From CBDUXP01 sp965371225 [NCBI: uncultured bacterium] (lineage in GTDB: Bacteria; Abyssobacteria; SURF-5; CBDUXP01), in NCBI GenBank assembly GCA_965371225.1, contig CBDUXP010000067.1, positions 1 through 20,100 of the forward strand: a stretch of DNA of 20,100 nucleotides, read 5' to 3'. The notes under the pieces were generated by a model. The model was not told the DNA's origin and did no database searches. It worked only from the letters and a program-made list of their open reading frames with translations. Both the position numbers and the translations under genes were made by a program. Positions 1 through 7,324 of the stretch are shown piece after piece. Numbering within the stretch: the stretch's first letter is position 1; each line of letters begins with the position of its first letter.

Positions 1-2250
1 GCCATCTTCGAATCCGGAAACCAATCGACGATTCTCGCCGGCGGGCTCGAGGTGTTGTCGCCGACCCTGCCGAATGTCGTAAGCAATCCTGCCGGGCCTC
101 ACGGAGGGGTCAACCCGCCCCCGAATGACGGGGCAATGTTTACGCCACCCTTCAACACTGCGTTGCCGATCCCGCCCCGTGTAGGGCTCATTGTAAAGAA
201 GGATTCGAGCGGCAACTGGACGGACGACAACAGCGGCGACTGGACCGACTTTGTCAGCGGGCCGAACGCCGCGGCTTCGGGCCGCGTGCCGGGCTGGGAC
301 GTGTTCGACAACGACGTCGCGATCATTGATACGACGACGGATACCGTAAGCAACTACGCCACCGGACTCATGCACATTTGCATGGCGATCGCCGTCAACC
401 CCGCCACCTCCCGCATCGGAGTTGTCGGCACGGACGCCACGAACGAAATTCGATTCGAGCCGAACATCACGGGCACCTTCCTCCGCGTGCGTGGCGCCGA
501 GGTCGATCCGAATACGCTGGCCAAGACGGTACGCGACCTCAATTCACACTTGGACTATTCGACCGGCACGGTGCCCCAGTCCTCGCGCGATATTTCCCTG
601 GGCGATCCGCGTGGCGTCGTGTGGAACGCCGCCGGCACTGTTGTCTACATCACCGGCATGGGCTCCAACAACCTTCAGATTCTTGGGCCGGGTGCTAGCG
701 TCGCCCTGGTCGATTTGGGCGAGGGTCCCACGGGGCTCGCGCTCGACGAAGCCCGGAAACGCCTCTACGTGCTGAACCGATTCTCCGCGGACCTTTCCGT
801 CGTCCATATGGCAGCGAAGAAGGAAATCGCTCGCGTAGCGTTTTTCGACCCCACGCCCACCGCGATCAAGGTGGGGCGCAAACACCTGTATGACACGCAC
901 AAGAACTCGGGGTTGGGCCAGATGGCCTGTGCGTCCTGCCATGTCGACGGCAAGATGGATAGGCTTGCTTGGGACCTCGGCGACCCATCGGGCGACATCA
1001 GAACGGTGGCCGGCCAAAATTTAGGCATGGGACTCGGAGATCTGGCCTTGGGCTTCGACGACTTTCATCCGATGAAGGGTCCGATGACGACCCAAACCCT
1101 GCAAGACATTATCGACAAGGAACCGTTCCACTGGCGCGGCGATAGACGGGGAATCGAAGATTTTAGTGGGGCCTTCATGAGTCTTCTGGGCGACGACGCG
1201 ATGCTCACCGCTGCCGAAATGCAGGAGTTCGAGGACTTTCTGGCGAGTATGCACTTCCCACCGAATCCGAATCGTAATTGGGACAACACGCTACCGGACA
1301 ATCTGCCGTTGTCCGGCCAGTTCGCTTCCGGCCGCTTCGCCCTCTCTGGCGGCCTCATGCGCGGCGCACCCATGCCGAACGGCGACGCCCAACGCGGTCT
1401 GCGCTTGTATATGGGCACGGAGGCGCCCAACTTTTCCATGGACGGCGCGTTGAATTGTGTCACGTGTCACTCCCTCCCGACGGGCGCAGGGGCGGACAGC
1501 TTCTTCAATTTTGCCACCTTCATGTTCGATCCATTTCCGCTCGGCCCATTGGGCAACCATCACGCCTCACTCATATCCGTTGACGGAAATACGCAAAAGT
1601 CGTTTAAGACGCCGCAATTGCGCAATATGATCGAGAAGGTGGGTATGACCACGTCCCTGCCCACGAGCCGCGCCGGCTTCGGCCATCTGCATGATGGTTC
1701 GGTCGACTCCGTTACTTCTTTCCTTTCCTCTCTGGTGTTCGACGTCCGGACCGATCAAGATGTCGCCGATCTCGTCGCGCTCGTGCTCAGCTTCGCCGGC
1801 TCCGACTTCGGGAATCCACCGCAAAACCCCCCGTTTGGCCTGCCGCTAGAACCGCCTTCGTTCCAATTGAGCCGCGATGCTCATGCCCTCGTCGGCCGGC
1901 AAGTCACGTTCGACACTCCCACGCCGGATTTCACGGTGATTGACCAGATCATAGACCAAGCAAGCGCATTCGCCATTGACGCGGTCGTGAGAGGCAAGAG
2001 TGGCGGCGTGCCGCGCGGTTGGGTTTACATTGGCGGCTCCGGTTTAACGTCGCAATGGCAATCCGACAAGGCAGGAGAAATTGCAACCGGTCTCGACTTA
2101 CTGAACCTTGCCGCAACCGGCAATGAGATGACGCTCACCGCCGTTCCCATGGGCAGTGGCACGCGAATCGGAATTGACCGGGACGGAGATGGCATATTCG
2201 ACCAGGACGAGACCGCAGATTTAAGTCCCCCCGCCCACGGGCGGCGTTGA
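1..2250 (+). CDS. Exported beta-propeller / di-haem cytochrome c protein (5' end outside window)
   Basis: The frame is open from the first base, so the gene starts upstream; the GTG at 52 is only an internal codon. The visible protein (about 749 residues) has an N-terminal part with YVTN/YncE-like propeller strands (for example NDVAIIDTTTDTV and PTGLALDEARKRLYVLN). Two haem-c sites follow: CASCH near nt 928-942 and CVTCH near nt 1456-1470. Between and after them are segments typical of MauG/di-haem cytochrome c peroxidase relatives, such as KTPQLRNM and GFGHLHDGSVDSV. The C-terminus ends in an acidic DRDGDGIFDQDE stretch resembling a calcium-binding type 3 or dockerin-like loop. By family knowledge the protein would be matured in the periplasm or at the cell surface and act in redox chemistry; the substrate is not evident. 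Peroxidase activity is not shown, so a cell-surface electron-transfer role is equally possible. Its signal peptide, if any, lies outside the window. Confidence 0.85.
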   Translation, partial: AIFESGNQSTILAGGLEVLSPTLPNVVSNPAGPHGGVNPPPNDGAMFTPPFNTALPIPPRVGLIVKKDSSGNWTDDNSGDWTDFVSGPNAAASGRVPGWDVFDNDVAIIDTTTDTVSNYATGLMHICMAIAVNPATSRIGVVGTDATNEIRFEPNITGTFLRVRGAEVDPNTLAKTVRDLNSHLDYSTGTVPQSSRDISLGDPRGVVWNAAGTVVYITGMGSNNLQILGPGASVALVDLGEGPTGLALDEARKRLYVLNRFSADLSVVHMAAKKEIARVAFFDPTPTAIKVGRKHLYDTHKNSGLGQMACASCHVDGKMDRLAWDLGDPSGDIRTVAGQNLGMGLGDLALGFDDFHPMKGPMTTQTLQDIIDKEPFHWRGDRRGIEDFSGAFMSLLGDDAMLTAAEMQEFEDFLASMHFPPNPNRNWDNTLPDNLPLSGQFASGRFALSGGLMRGAPMPNGDAQRGLRLYMGTEAPNFSMDGALNCVTCHSLPTGAGADSFFNFATFMFDPFPLGPLGNHHASLISVDGNTQKSFKTPQLRNMIEKVGMTTSLPTSRAGFGHLHDGSVDSVTSFLSSLVFDVRTDQDVADLVALVLSFAGSDFGNPPQNPPFGLPLEPPSFQLSRDAHALVGRQVTFDTPTPDFTVIDQIIDQASAFAIDAVVRGKSGGVPRGWVYIGGSGLTSQWQSDKAGEIATGLDLLNLAATGNEMTLTAVPMGSGTRIGIDRDGDGIFDQDETADLSPPAHGRR

Positions 2251-2349
2251 TGGTAGGCGGGAACAAGGCGTCCAATCGTTAGGACTTCGACACGTTTGGC
2301 CGGACAGGTTGTGGACATCCATCTCTGACCTGCCCCCCCTCGACTCAAG

Positions 2350-2416
2350 ACGCCGGGGATCGTCGGCGCGCCCGGTAGGGTGCTACCCGCTGCTGATGGT
2401 GACGCCGGAGGCGGCG
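2350..2416 (+). repeat. 67-bp direct repeat, left copy (orphan pmbA end)
   Basis: This segment matches 3896-3962 at 66 of 67 positions, in the same orientation; the one difference is C at 2387 against T at 3933. The right copy covers the last ten codons and stop of pmbA plus its 3' flank, so the left copy is a displaced gene-end fragment. The match begins exactly with ACGCCGG, the 3' arm of the hairpin at 3883-3902; the 5' arm is absent here. Confidence 0.9.
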
Positions 2417-2633
2417 GGAATCGAGCTTGCGTCCCGTGTGAGCCACGGTCGATCGGCTACGGGGCAGTCGATGTGTTTTCGCTCGCCGCACAGGAACAGC
2501 CATTCCCACAGACGCGCGGGGCGGTTGAGTTTGGAGGTGGGTGAGACGTAAGACCTGTATAAGACAAGATTTGACCGGCTTGGTGTTGCCTTGCAGGGGT
2601 GGTGTCAAGGGTACCGGCGTTCAAAGTGTGCCG

Positions 2634-2661
2634 TTGAATGTCGGTGTCTCGCACGTATAGG
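2634..2661 (+). promoter_or_regulatory. Weak sigma-70-like promoter candidate for the rhomboid gene
   Basis: TTGAAT at 2634-2639 and TATAGG at 2656-2661 are separated by 16 bases, and each matches its consensus at four of six positions. Transcription would begin near 2668, about 22 bases before the ATG at 2690. The match is modest and may be chance. Confidence 0.3.
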
Positions 2662-2689
2662 GTGTGGAAGCAGAGAAGATTGACACGCG

Positions 2690-3811
2690 ATGCACCCCTG
2701 TCCGACTTGCCGTCGTGCGATGGGGCGGGTTCCTTCGGCCCGCGGCATGTACTACGGGTGCGTGGAGTGCCGTGGGCGGCTGCTGTCGATTCAGGTGATG
2801 AGCCAGAAGGTGGGCGTCGATTTTATGGGGCAGCTCTCGCGCGACGCAGCGGTGGTGGACACGCGCCGGGGCCGGCCGTGTCCTGAGTGCGGGGAGCGAA
2901 TGGCCCGGTTCGCGACGGGGGGAATGCACCTGAAGCTGGAGGCGTGCCCGGCGTGTTACCTGGTATGGCTCGATCCGAAGGTGTACCAGGCGCTGCCGGA
3001 TTTGCCGGATCCCGATACGCAAGTGGTGCACCCGCGGCGCGGGTATGCGATGTCGACGGAGGCCGTGGAAAAACTCGGGCGGGCGCAGATGGACATCGTG
3101 ACGGAGCGGTACCGGCAGCAAATGGGGTTCAACGAGGCGCCGGACGTGTGGTGGAAGTACGTGCTGGCAGCTTTCGGGGTGCCGGTGAAGACGGAGTCGC
3201 AGGGGCTGGAGGATTGGCCGGTGGTGACGGGGGTCATCGGGGGGTTGATGCTCCTGACGGGGATACTGACGTTCGGAAATTTGCAAGGGAACGTGGACGC
3301 GCTGGGCCTCCTTCCAACCGACCCGTTTCGGATGGGTGGGGGGACGTTCATCACGTCTTTCTTCCTGCACGGCGGACCGGGGCATTTGCTGACGAACTTC
3401 TATTTTCTGATCGTTTTCGGCATGAACGTGGAGGACTACCTGGGTGGGTGGTGGTATCTGTTGCTGGTGGTGGTAGCGGCTCTCGTGGGCGACGGGCTGC
3501 ACATCATGTTCGATCCGCGGGGCGAGCTTCCGATCGTGGGCGCGAGCGGCGGCCTCTCGGGGGTGCTGCTGTTCTATGCGTTTGCGTTTCCCCGCGCGCG
3601 GCTGGGGTTCTTCTTCTGGATCTTCTTCGTCCCACGGTGGATCACGATGTCGGCGCTGGGATTTATTCTCTTTTGGGGCGTGCTGCAGTGTTTGGGCCTG
3701 ATGTTGCAGTTGCACGGTTTCTCGAATGTGAGCGCACTCGCGCATCTGGGTGGTGCGGGTGTCGGCCTGGCTTTGTGGGTGTTTCTGAGGGCCAAGCAAA
3801 AGCGGGCATGA
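2690..3811 (+). CDS. Zinc-ribbon / rhomboid-family intramembrane serine protease
   Basis: This 373-residue protein joins two cytosolic zinc-ribbon units to a rhomboid membrane core. Cys pairs are at 4/7 and 24/27, and at 64/67 and 86/89; the second unit ends in CPACYLVWLD, as in zf-TFIIB-type ribbons. From about residue 176 it is strongly hydrophobic with several membrane segments. Rhomboid signatures are present: HGGPGHLLTN (H227, H232, N236), the catalytic serine motif GASGG (S286) and the catalytic histidine in ALAHLGGAGVG (H352). The Ser-His dyad is therefore intact, and active intramembrane proteolysis is expected, though the substrate is unknown. The ATG at 2690 precedes the first ribbon directly, but its ribosome site is weak. 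It converges on pmbA. The gene is bracketed by a 67-bp direct repeat, suggesting insertion or local rearrangement. Confidence 0.88.
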   Translation: MHPCPTCRRAMGRVPSARGMYYGCVECRGRLLSIQVMSQKVGVDFMGQLSRDAAVVDTRRGRPCPECGERMARFATGGMHLKLEACPACYLVWLDPKVYQALPDLPDPDTQVVHPRRGYAMSTEAVEKLGRAQMDIVTERYRQQMGFNEAPDVWWKYVLAAFGVPVKTESQGLEDWPVVTGVIGGLMLLTGILTFGNLQGNVDALGLLPTDPFRMGGGTFITSFFLHGGPGHLLTNFYFLIVFGMNVEDYLGGWWYLLLVVVAALVGDGLHIMFDPRGELPIVGASGGLSGVLLFYAFAFPRARLGFFFWIFFVPRWITMSALGFILFWGVLQCLGLMLQLHGFSNVSALAHLGGAGVGLALWVFLRAKQKRA

Positions 3812-3882
3812 AGTATGCGGCGAAGAAGCAGGTGCTGGTGTGCTTGTCGATGTGGCCCAAGATCATGAGAAGGCCGTCGAGG

Positions 3883-3902
3883 CCGGCGTCTAAAAACGCC
3901 GG
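3883..3902. terminator. Hairpin between convergent rhomboid and pmbA genes
   Basis: CCGGCGT (3883-3889) pairs perfectly with ACGCCGG (3896-3902) around a six-base CTAAAA loop. It lies between two convergent genes and could stop transcription from both sides. No clear downstream U-run is seen, so it is a candidate rather than a textbook intrinsic terminator. Confidence 0.45.
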
Positions 3903-3962
3903 GGATCGTCGGCGCGCCCGGTAGGGTGCTACTCGCTGCTGATGGTGACGCCGGAGGCGGCG
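3896..3962 (+). repeat. 67-bp direct repeat, right copy (native end of pmbA)
   Basis: This is the partner of 2350-2416 with one mismatch. It includes the pmbA stop codon (3929-3931), the last ten codons and 33 bases of 3' flank. The coding context makes this the ancestral copy. The mismatch changes the final glutamate codon to glycine in the orphan copy. Confidence 0.9.
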
Positions 3963-5233
3963 AGGTACGGGAAGTCGCTGCCGCCGAAGTTCACGTGCTC
4001 TTGTGAGATGGCGCGAATGTTCTTGAGCAGGTCCTGGAAGTTGCCCGCGGCCATGGTCTCGATCAGCGCGAATTGGATCTCGCCGTTCTCCACGTAAAAG
4101 GAGTTCTTCGCCACGCCGGAGAAGTCCAGGTTGCTGTTCGGCCGCGCGCCGGAGAAGCGGGAGAGGATGATGCCCCGTTCCGTCTCCTTGATGATGTCGG
4201 CGATGGCCTGCTCGCCTGGTGGCACGATGAAGTTCGTCTCGCCCGCGGTCTGCGGCATGCCCAGCTTTTTCGAAATGTAGAAATCGATGAGGAACTCGTT
4301 GAGCACGCCGTCCACGATCACGTCCAGGTCCCGGGTGGGCACGCCGAAGCCGTCGAAGTCCGCCCCGCGCGCGAACGCGGGATGTTGCGGCCGGTTCAGC
4401 AGGCTGAACGCCGGGCTCGCGATGGCCTCGCCCTGCTTGTCCTTGAACGGCGTGGTGCCCGCCATGAGGCTGTAGCCGCTCAGCGCGCCGCTCAGCACCC
4501 CCACCAGGTCCGACATGCTGTCCGGCGTGAAGATGACGTCCCCCACGAACTTTTCCGGCACCGGCCGCGGGTCCAGGGACTGCATGCACTCGTCGAGCAG
4601 TTGCCGCACGGTGCCCACGTTGAGCAGGTCGGAGATCGGGTCGCAGGTGGCCACGCCCGTGTAATTGAACGACGTGGCTTTGGCGCCGTCCTTCGCGCCG
4701 AACATGGCGCCGAACCCGTAGTGGCTGCGCCGCTCTTGTTGCACCACGCCGTGGGAGTTGGCAAACGTCGCCACCACGTCCGTGAAATCGTGGATGGTCG
4801 TATCCGAGAGGATCTTCGGGTAGCGGTCTTTCATCGCGCTCAGGTAGACGAGCACCGCATCGAGCATGGCTTCCCGGTCCGCTTCTTCGGGGCCGTGACT
4901 CGTGGGCGCGTTCGACTCCGCCTCGGCGATCACGTTCGCCTCGTCCGGCATCCCGGCGTCCGCGCCGTCCAGCGCCGTCTGGATGGCCGCCGCCACCGCG
5001 TCGTCGGTGAGACCGTTGAAACTCGCGCTGCCTTTCTTGCCGTCGCGAAACACCGTGACCGTGATCGACTCGTTCATGGTGGTACGCAGCAACGTCACGT
5101 CCCGGGTATCGAGGTTGACTTCAAACTTCTCACTGGTCACGTAGGTCGCCTGCGCGTGCTCCGCCCCCGCCGCCCGGGCGCGCTGCACCAGGTCGGTCGC
5201 GATCTCGGTGGCGCCGCCGTTTGCGCCCGGCAT
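3929..5233 (-). CDS. pmbA: TldE/PmbA-family metalloprotease subunit
   Basis: The protein has 434 residues, close to E. coli PmbA/TldE (about 450). It carries family-typical segments such as LSGYSLMAGTTPFKD, GFGVPTRDLDVIVDGVLNE and GARPNSNLDFSGVAKNSFYV. It lacks an HExxxH motif, as expected for TldE, which partners the catalytic TldD. The TldD/TldE complex is known to proteolyse unfolded or modified peptides, for example the microcin B17 leader and the CcdA antitoxin. I place the start at the ATG at 5233, which overlaps the tldD stop in a TGATG arrangement; the open frame continues upstream, but that part is merely tldD read in another frame. The overlap indicates translational coupling. The 3' end is duplicated at 2350-2416. 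Confidence 0.93.
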   Translation of the reverse strand: MPGANGGATEIATDLVQRARAAGAEHAQATYVTSEKFEVNLDTRDVTLLRTTMNESITVTVFRDGKKGSASFNGLTDDAVAAAIQTALDGADAGMPDEANVIAEAESNAPTSHGPEEADREAMLDAVLVYLSAMKDRYPKILSDTTIHDFTDVVATFANSHGVVQQERRSHYGFGAMFGAKDGAKATSFNYTGVATCDPISDLLNVGTVRQLLDECMQSLDPRPVPEKFVGDVIFTPDSMSDLVGVLSGALSGYSLMAGTTPFKDKQGEAIASPAFSLLNRPQHPAFARGADFDGFGVPTRDLDVIVDGVLNEFLIDFYISKKLGMPQTAGETNFIVPPGEQAIADIIKETERGIILSRFSGARPNSNLDFSGVAKNSFYVENGEIQFALIETMAAGNFQDLLKNIRAISQEHVNFGGSDFPYLAASGVTISSE

Positions 5234-6612
5234 CACCGCCCCCCCACGTTGATCCGGCACTTGATCGCGGGGCCGCCCATCCCGACGGGTATCCACTGCT
5301 TTTTGCCGCACATGCCGCCGACGGACCACGTCATGTCCTCGCTCACGTGCGTCACTGTCTTGAGCATGTCGAACGCGATGCCGGAGATAGTCGTGTCGCG
5401 AATCGCGCGGCCGAGCTTGCCCTGCTTGATTTCATAGCCGAAGCCGACGCCGAACATGAACTCGGACGTGTTATCCGCCTGCCCGTTCATGCGGCTGATG
5501 AGATAGTACCCGTCGTCCACCGCGGCGATCATGTCCGCCAGCTTGTCCGTGCCCGGGACGATGTTGGTGTTGCGCATGCGCACGAGGGGCTCGTCGCTGA
5601 ACGCGTACGCGCGCGCGTTCCCCGTCGGTTCGGCGCCCATGATGCGCGCGGTCTCCTTATTATGGAGGAACCCCTTCAGCACGCCGTTCTCGATGATCGT
5701 CACGTCGCGGCAGGGGGTCCCTTCGTCGTCCACGTGAATGGCGATGCTCGCGTTCCCGTCGAACCCGCGATCCATGGCATCCACCAGTGTGATCTTCTCC
5801 GACGCCACTTGCTTCCCCACGTTGTCCCCGGCCACAGACCCGCCCAGCACCAGGTCCGCCTCGCACGTGTGGCCGATGGCCTCGTGCGCCAGGATGCCCG
5901 CCATGTCCGGGTGCAGGATCACATCGTGCATCCCGGCCACGCAGTACACGCCGTCCGCCTTCTCGCGCACCCGCGTGTACAGCGCATCCAGTTCGGGGAA
6001 CACCCAGTCGACCCCTTCGAAGTGCTCCTCCATATCCCCGAAGCCGCCGTACAGCTCGTACACGTCCACGATGCCGTCATCGGCCTCATAGGAAAACTGG
6101 ACCATCAGGGTGGCGCGCGGGATATAAGAGTACGTGGCCGCCCCCTCGGACGTGACCAGCGCCTTTTCCATCGCCAGCCCGCTGAGCGCGATGTCCGCGT
6201 TCAGCAGGTCGGGGAACTTGTCGCTGACGTAGGCGTCGATGGCGCGCAGCACCTCCATGCGGTGCGCGGCGCTGAAGCGGGGCTTGGTCGTCCGGTAGTC
6301 ATACCGGCCCGTGCCCGGCGGGGTGGCCGGCAGGGGCGGCTCCTCCCGCTTCGCCTTGCGCTGCAACAGCGCCGCGTTCGCGCCCGCCTGCGCGATGACC
6401 GCCTTGATGTGCTCATCCGTGGGATTCGGCATGGACGCAAACCCGAACGCACCGGCCGAGTAACACCGCGCGGAGATGCCACCGGACTGCGACGCGCTAT
6501 TGTCCAGCAGGCTGCCCTTCCGCATGACCTGGCGCGTGGAGTAGGTGTTCTGCAGCCGCAGCTCGGTGTAGCTGTCGAACTGGCCGGTGAATTTCTGGAT
6601 GTGGTCGAGCAT
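5233..6612 (-). CDS. tldD: TldD-family metalloprotease
   Basis: This 459-residue protein is slightly shorter than E. coli TldD (481). It has the metal-binding motif HEAIGH (residues 243-248), followed by TCEADLV, the hallmark separating TldD from its partner TldE. The C-terminus has the usual GGMCGKKQWIPVGMGGP-type segment. TldD/TldE is a cytoplasmic complex that degrades small unfolded peptides and trims leader peptides of some ribosomally made natural products. No such precursor is visible nearby, so a housekeeping role is likelier. It is the first gene of a two-gene operon with pmbA. A 14-bp palindrome lies just upstream of its start. The ribosome site before the ATG at 6612 is weak. Confidence 0.94.
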   Translation of the reverse strand: MLDHIQKFTGQFDSYTELRLQNTYSTRQVMRKGSLLDNSASQSGGISARCYSAGAFGFASMPNPTDEHIKAVIAQAGANAALLQRKAKREEPPLPATPPGTGRYDYRTTKPRFSAAHRMEVLRAIDAYVSDKFPDLLNADIALSGLAMEKALVTSEGAATYSYIPRATLMVQFSYEADDGIVDVYELYGGFGDMEEHFEGVDWVFPELDALYTRVREKADGVYCVAGMHDVILHPDMAGILAHEAIGHTCEADLVLGGSVAGDNVGKQVASEKITLVDAMDRGFDGNASIAIHVDDEGTPCRDVTIIENGVLKGFLHNKETARIMGAEPTGNARAYAFSDEPLVRMRNTNIVPGTDKLADMIAAVDDGYYLISRMNGQADNTSEFMFGVGFGYEIKQGKLGRAIRDTTISGIAFDMLKTVTHVSEDMTWSVGGMCGKKQWIPVGMGGPAIKCRINVGGR

Positions 6613-6642
6613 GGGGGAATCCGTTCTCGCGGGGACGCGCCG

Positions 6643-6656
6643 GCCCGGCGCCGGGC
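6643..6656. repeat. 14-bp perfect palindrome upstream of tldD
   Basis: GCCCGGCGCCGGGC is its own reverse complement and lies 31 bases ahead of the tldD start codon. It could be an operator, an RNA hairpin in the leader, or the terminator of the upstream microprotein gene, which is read in the same direction. Its GC-only composition means chance is not excluded. Confidence 0.4.
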
Positions 6657-6772
6657 GAACCTTACGGTACGAGAGGCGCGGCCAATTCGCAAATATCTCC
6701 TAGCCTGCCGCCGATGGCCGGAGTGGGCAAGCCGGCGTCGGCGGGGGAGACCCTCCAGGCCGGCGGGCGGGG

Positions 6773-7000
6773 CTACGCGGGTTCGTGGACGGCGGGCGGC
6801 CACCGCCGCAGCATGAAGCGCATGAGGAACCGCGTCCCGATGGTGGTGCCCGCGGCGCGCAGGCCGAAGCCGATGGCCATGTAGCCGATCGGCACCGGGA
6901 TGCCGACGCGCGTGAGGCCCGTTTTCACGAACTCGGCCAGCACGAGCGCCGCCCCCACCATGAAGATCATTAGCGGAATCTGGGTGTGCGCCTCTTCCAT
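6773..7000 (-). CDS. Small membrane protein resembling the N-terminus of a cation/proton antiporter
   Basis: The product is 75 residues. The ATG at 7000 is preceded by a strong ribosome site (GGGGGAGGG), which supports translation; the frame extends a few codons upstream but without such a site. Two hydrophobic stretches are visible: IPLMIFMVGAALVLAEF and VPIGYMAIGFGLRAA. Together with the intervening VKTGLTRVGIPVPIGY they recall the first helix pair of CPA2/Kef antiporters (LAELxxRLGLPxVxGYLLAG). A full antiporter has over 350 residues and ten or more helices, so transport by this protein alone is improbable. It may be a decayed antiporter start or a genuine microprotein. It lies upstream of tldD on the same strand with a 160-base gap. 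Confidence 0.55.
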   Translation of the reverse strand: MEEAHTQIPLMIFMVGAALVLAEFVKTGLTRVGIPVPIGYMAIGFGLRAAGTTIGTRFLMRFMLRRWPPAVHEPA

Positions 7001-7324
7001 CGGAACCCTCCCCCTCGGCAATCGCACCGTCGCCCAAAGGCCCCCGTCCCCCCAGACGTACAGGATCGCGCAGCGTGTGCGGCTACCTTAATGAGGGGGC
7101 TGAGCGGTAGCGCAACTGAGACGCCCTCCGTGCCTAGTTTGGTGGCATTGCTAAGCCTGTGTGGGCCAAAGCCTTACGCATTTGGACGACACAAATAATG
7201 CTATAAATCACTTTTCTGATATTTATGGTATACTGACCGATAGCCTGAAGTATGGCAGGGGCGCGGGCCGGGGGGCATGCCGCGCCGCCGCCTGTGACCC
7301 CGTCCCGGGGTGAAGGACCGAGCA
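7001..7324. other. Intergenic region between the microprotein and flagellin genes
   Basis: This 324-base divergent region has no gene. It includes a hairpin with arms GCTACC (7082-7087) and GGTAGC (7106-7111) and an 18-base loop. It also has an AT-rich patch around 7195-7235, conspicuous in GC-rich DNA, where ATAAAT and ATTTAT form an imperfect inverted repeat. The flagellin promoter candidates lie in and just after that patch. Confidence 0.6.
7217..7243 (+). promoter_or_regulatory. Flagellin promoter candidates: sigma-28-like and extended -10
   Basis: ACCGATAG (7236-7243) matches the sigma-28 -10 GCCGATAA at six of eight bases. Eleven bases upstream, TGATATTT (7217-7224) matches TAAAGTTT at five of eight. 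Overlapping this is TGGTATACT (7226-7234), a good extended -10 for the housekeeping sigma factor. Which one is used cannot be decided from sequence. A late flagellar sigma-28 promoter is the usual arrangement for flagellin genes. Confidence 0.5.

Larger units (their letters stand above)
2251..2689. other. Gene-free interval with an orphan pmbA 3'-end fragment
   Basis: This 439-base stretch holds no convincing gene; the short open frames lack family resemblance or a ribosome site. It contains the left copy of a 67-bp repeat (2350-2416), which is a fragment of the end of the pmbA gene lying 1.5 kb downstream. A weak promoter candidate for the rhomboid gene sits near its right end. Nothing else is recognisable. 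The interval looks like rearranged, decaying sequence. Confidence 0.6.

Noticed and set aside
2621-3799. A 392-residue minus-strand frame opposite the rhomboid gene
   Set aside because: It is rich in His, Gln, Arg and Pro, has no domain, and exactly overlaps an intact rhomboid protease.
5234-5329. Longer pmbA start at 5329
   Set aside because: The extra 32 residues are Arg/Asp/Gln-rich, lie entirely inside the end of tldD, and the TGATG overlap at 5233 gives a natural coupled start.
4073-6816. Long plus-strand frames (454 and 531 residues) opposite tldD-pmbA
   Set aside because: Composition is His/Arg/Val-rich and lacks any family motif; they mirror the codon pattern of the real tldD and pmbA genes on the other strand.
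6773-7000. Annotation as a functional Na+/H+ antiporter
   Set aside because: Only about one helix pair is present, and no continuation of an antiporter is seen downstream in another frame.
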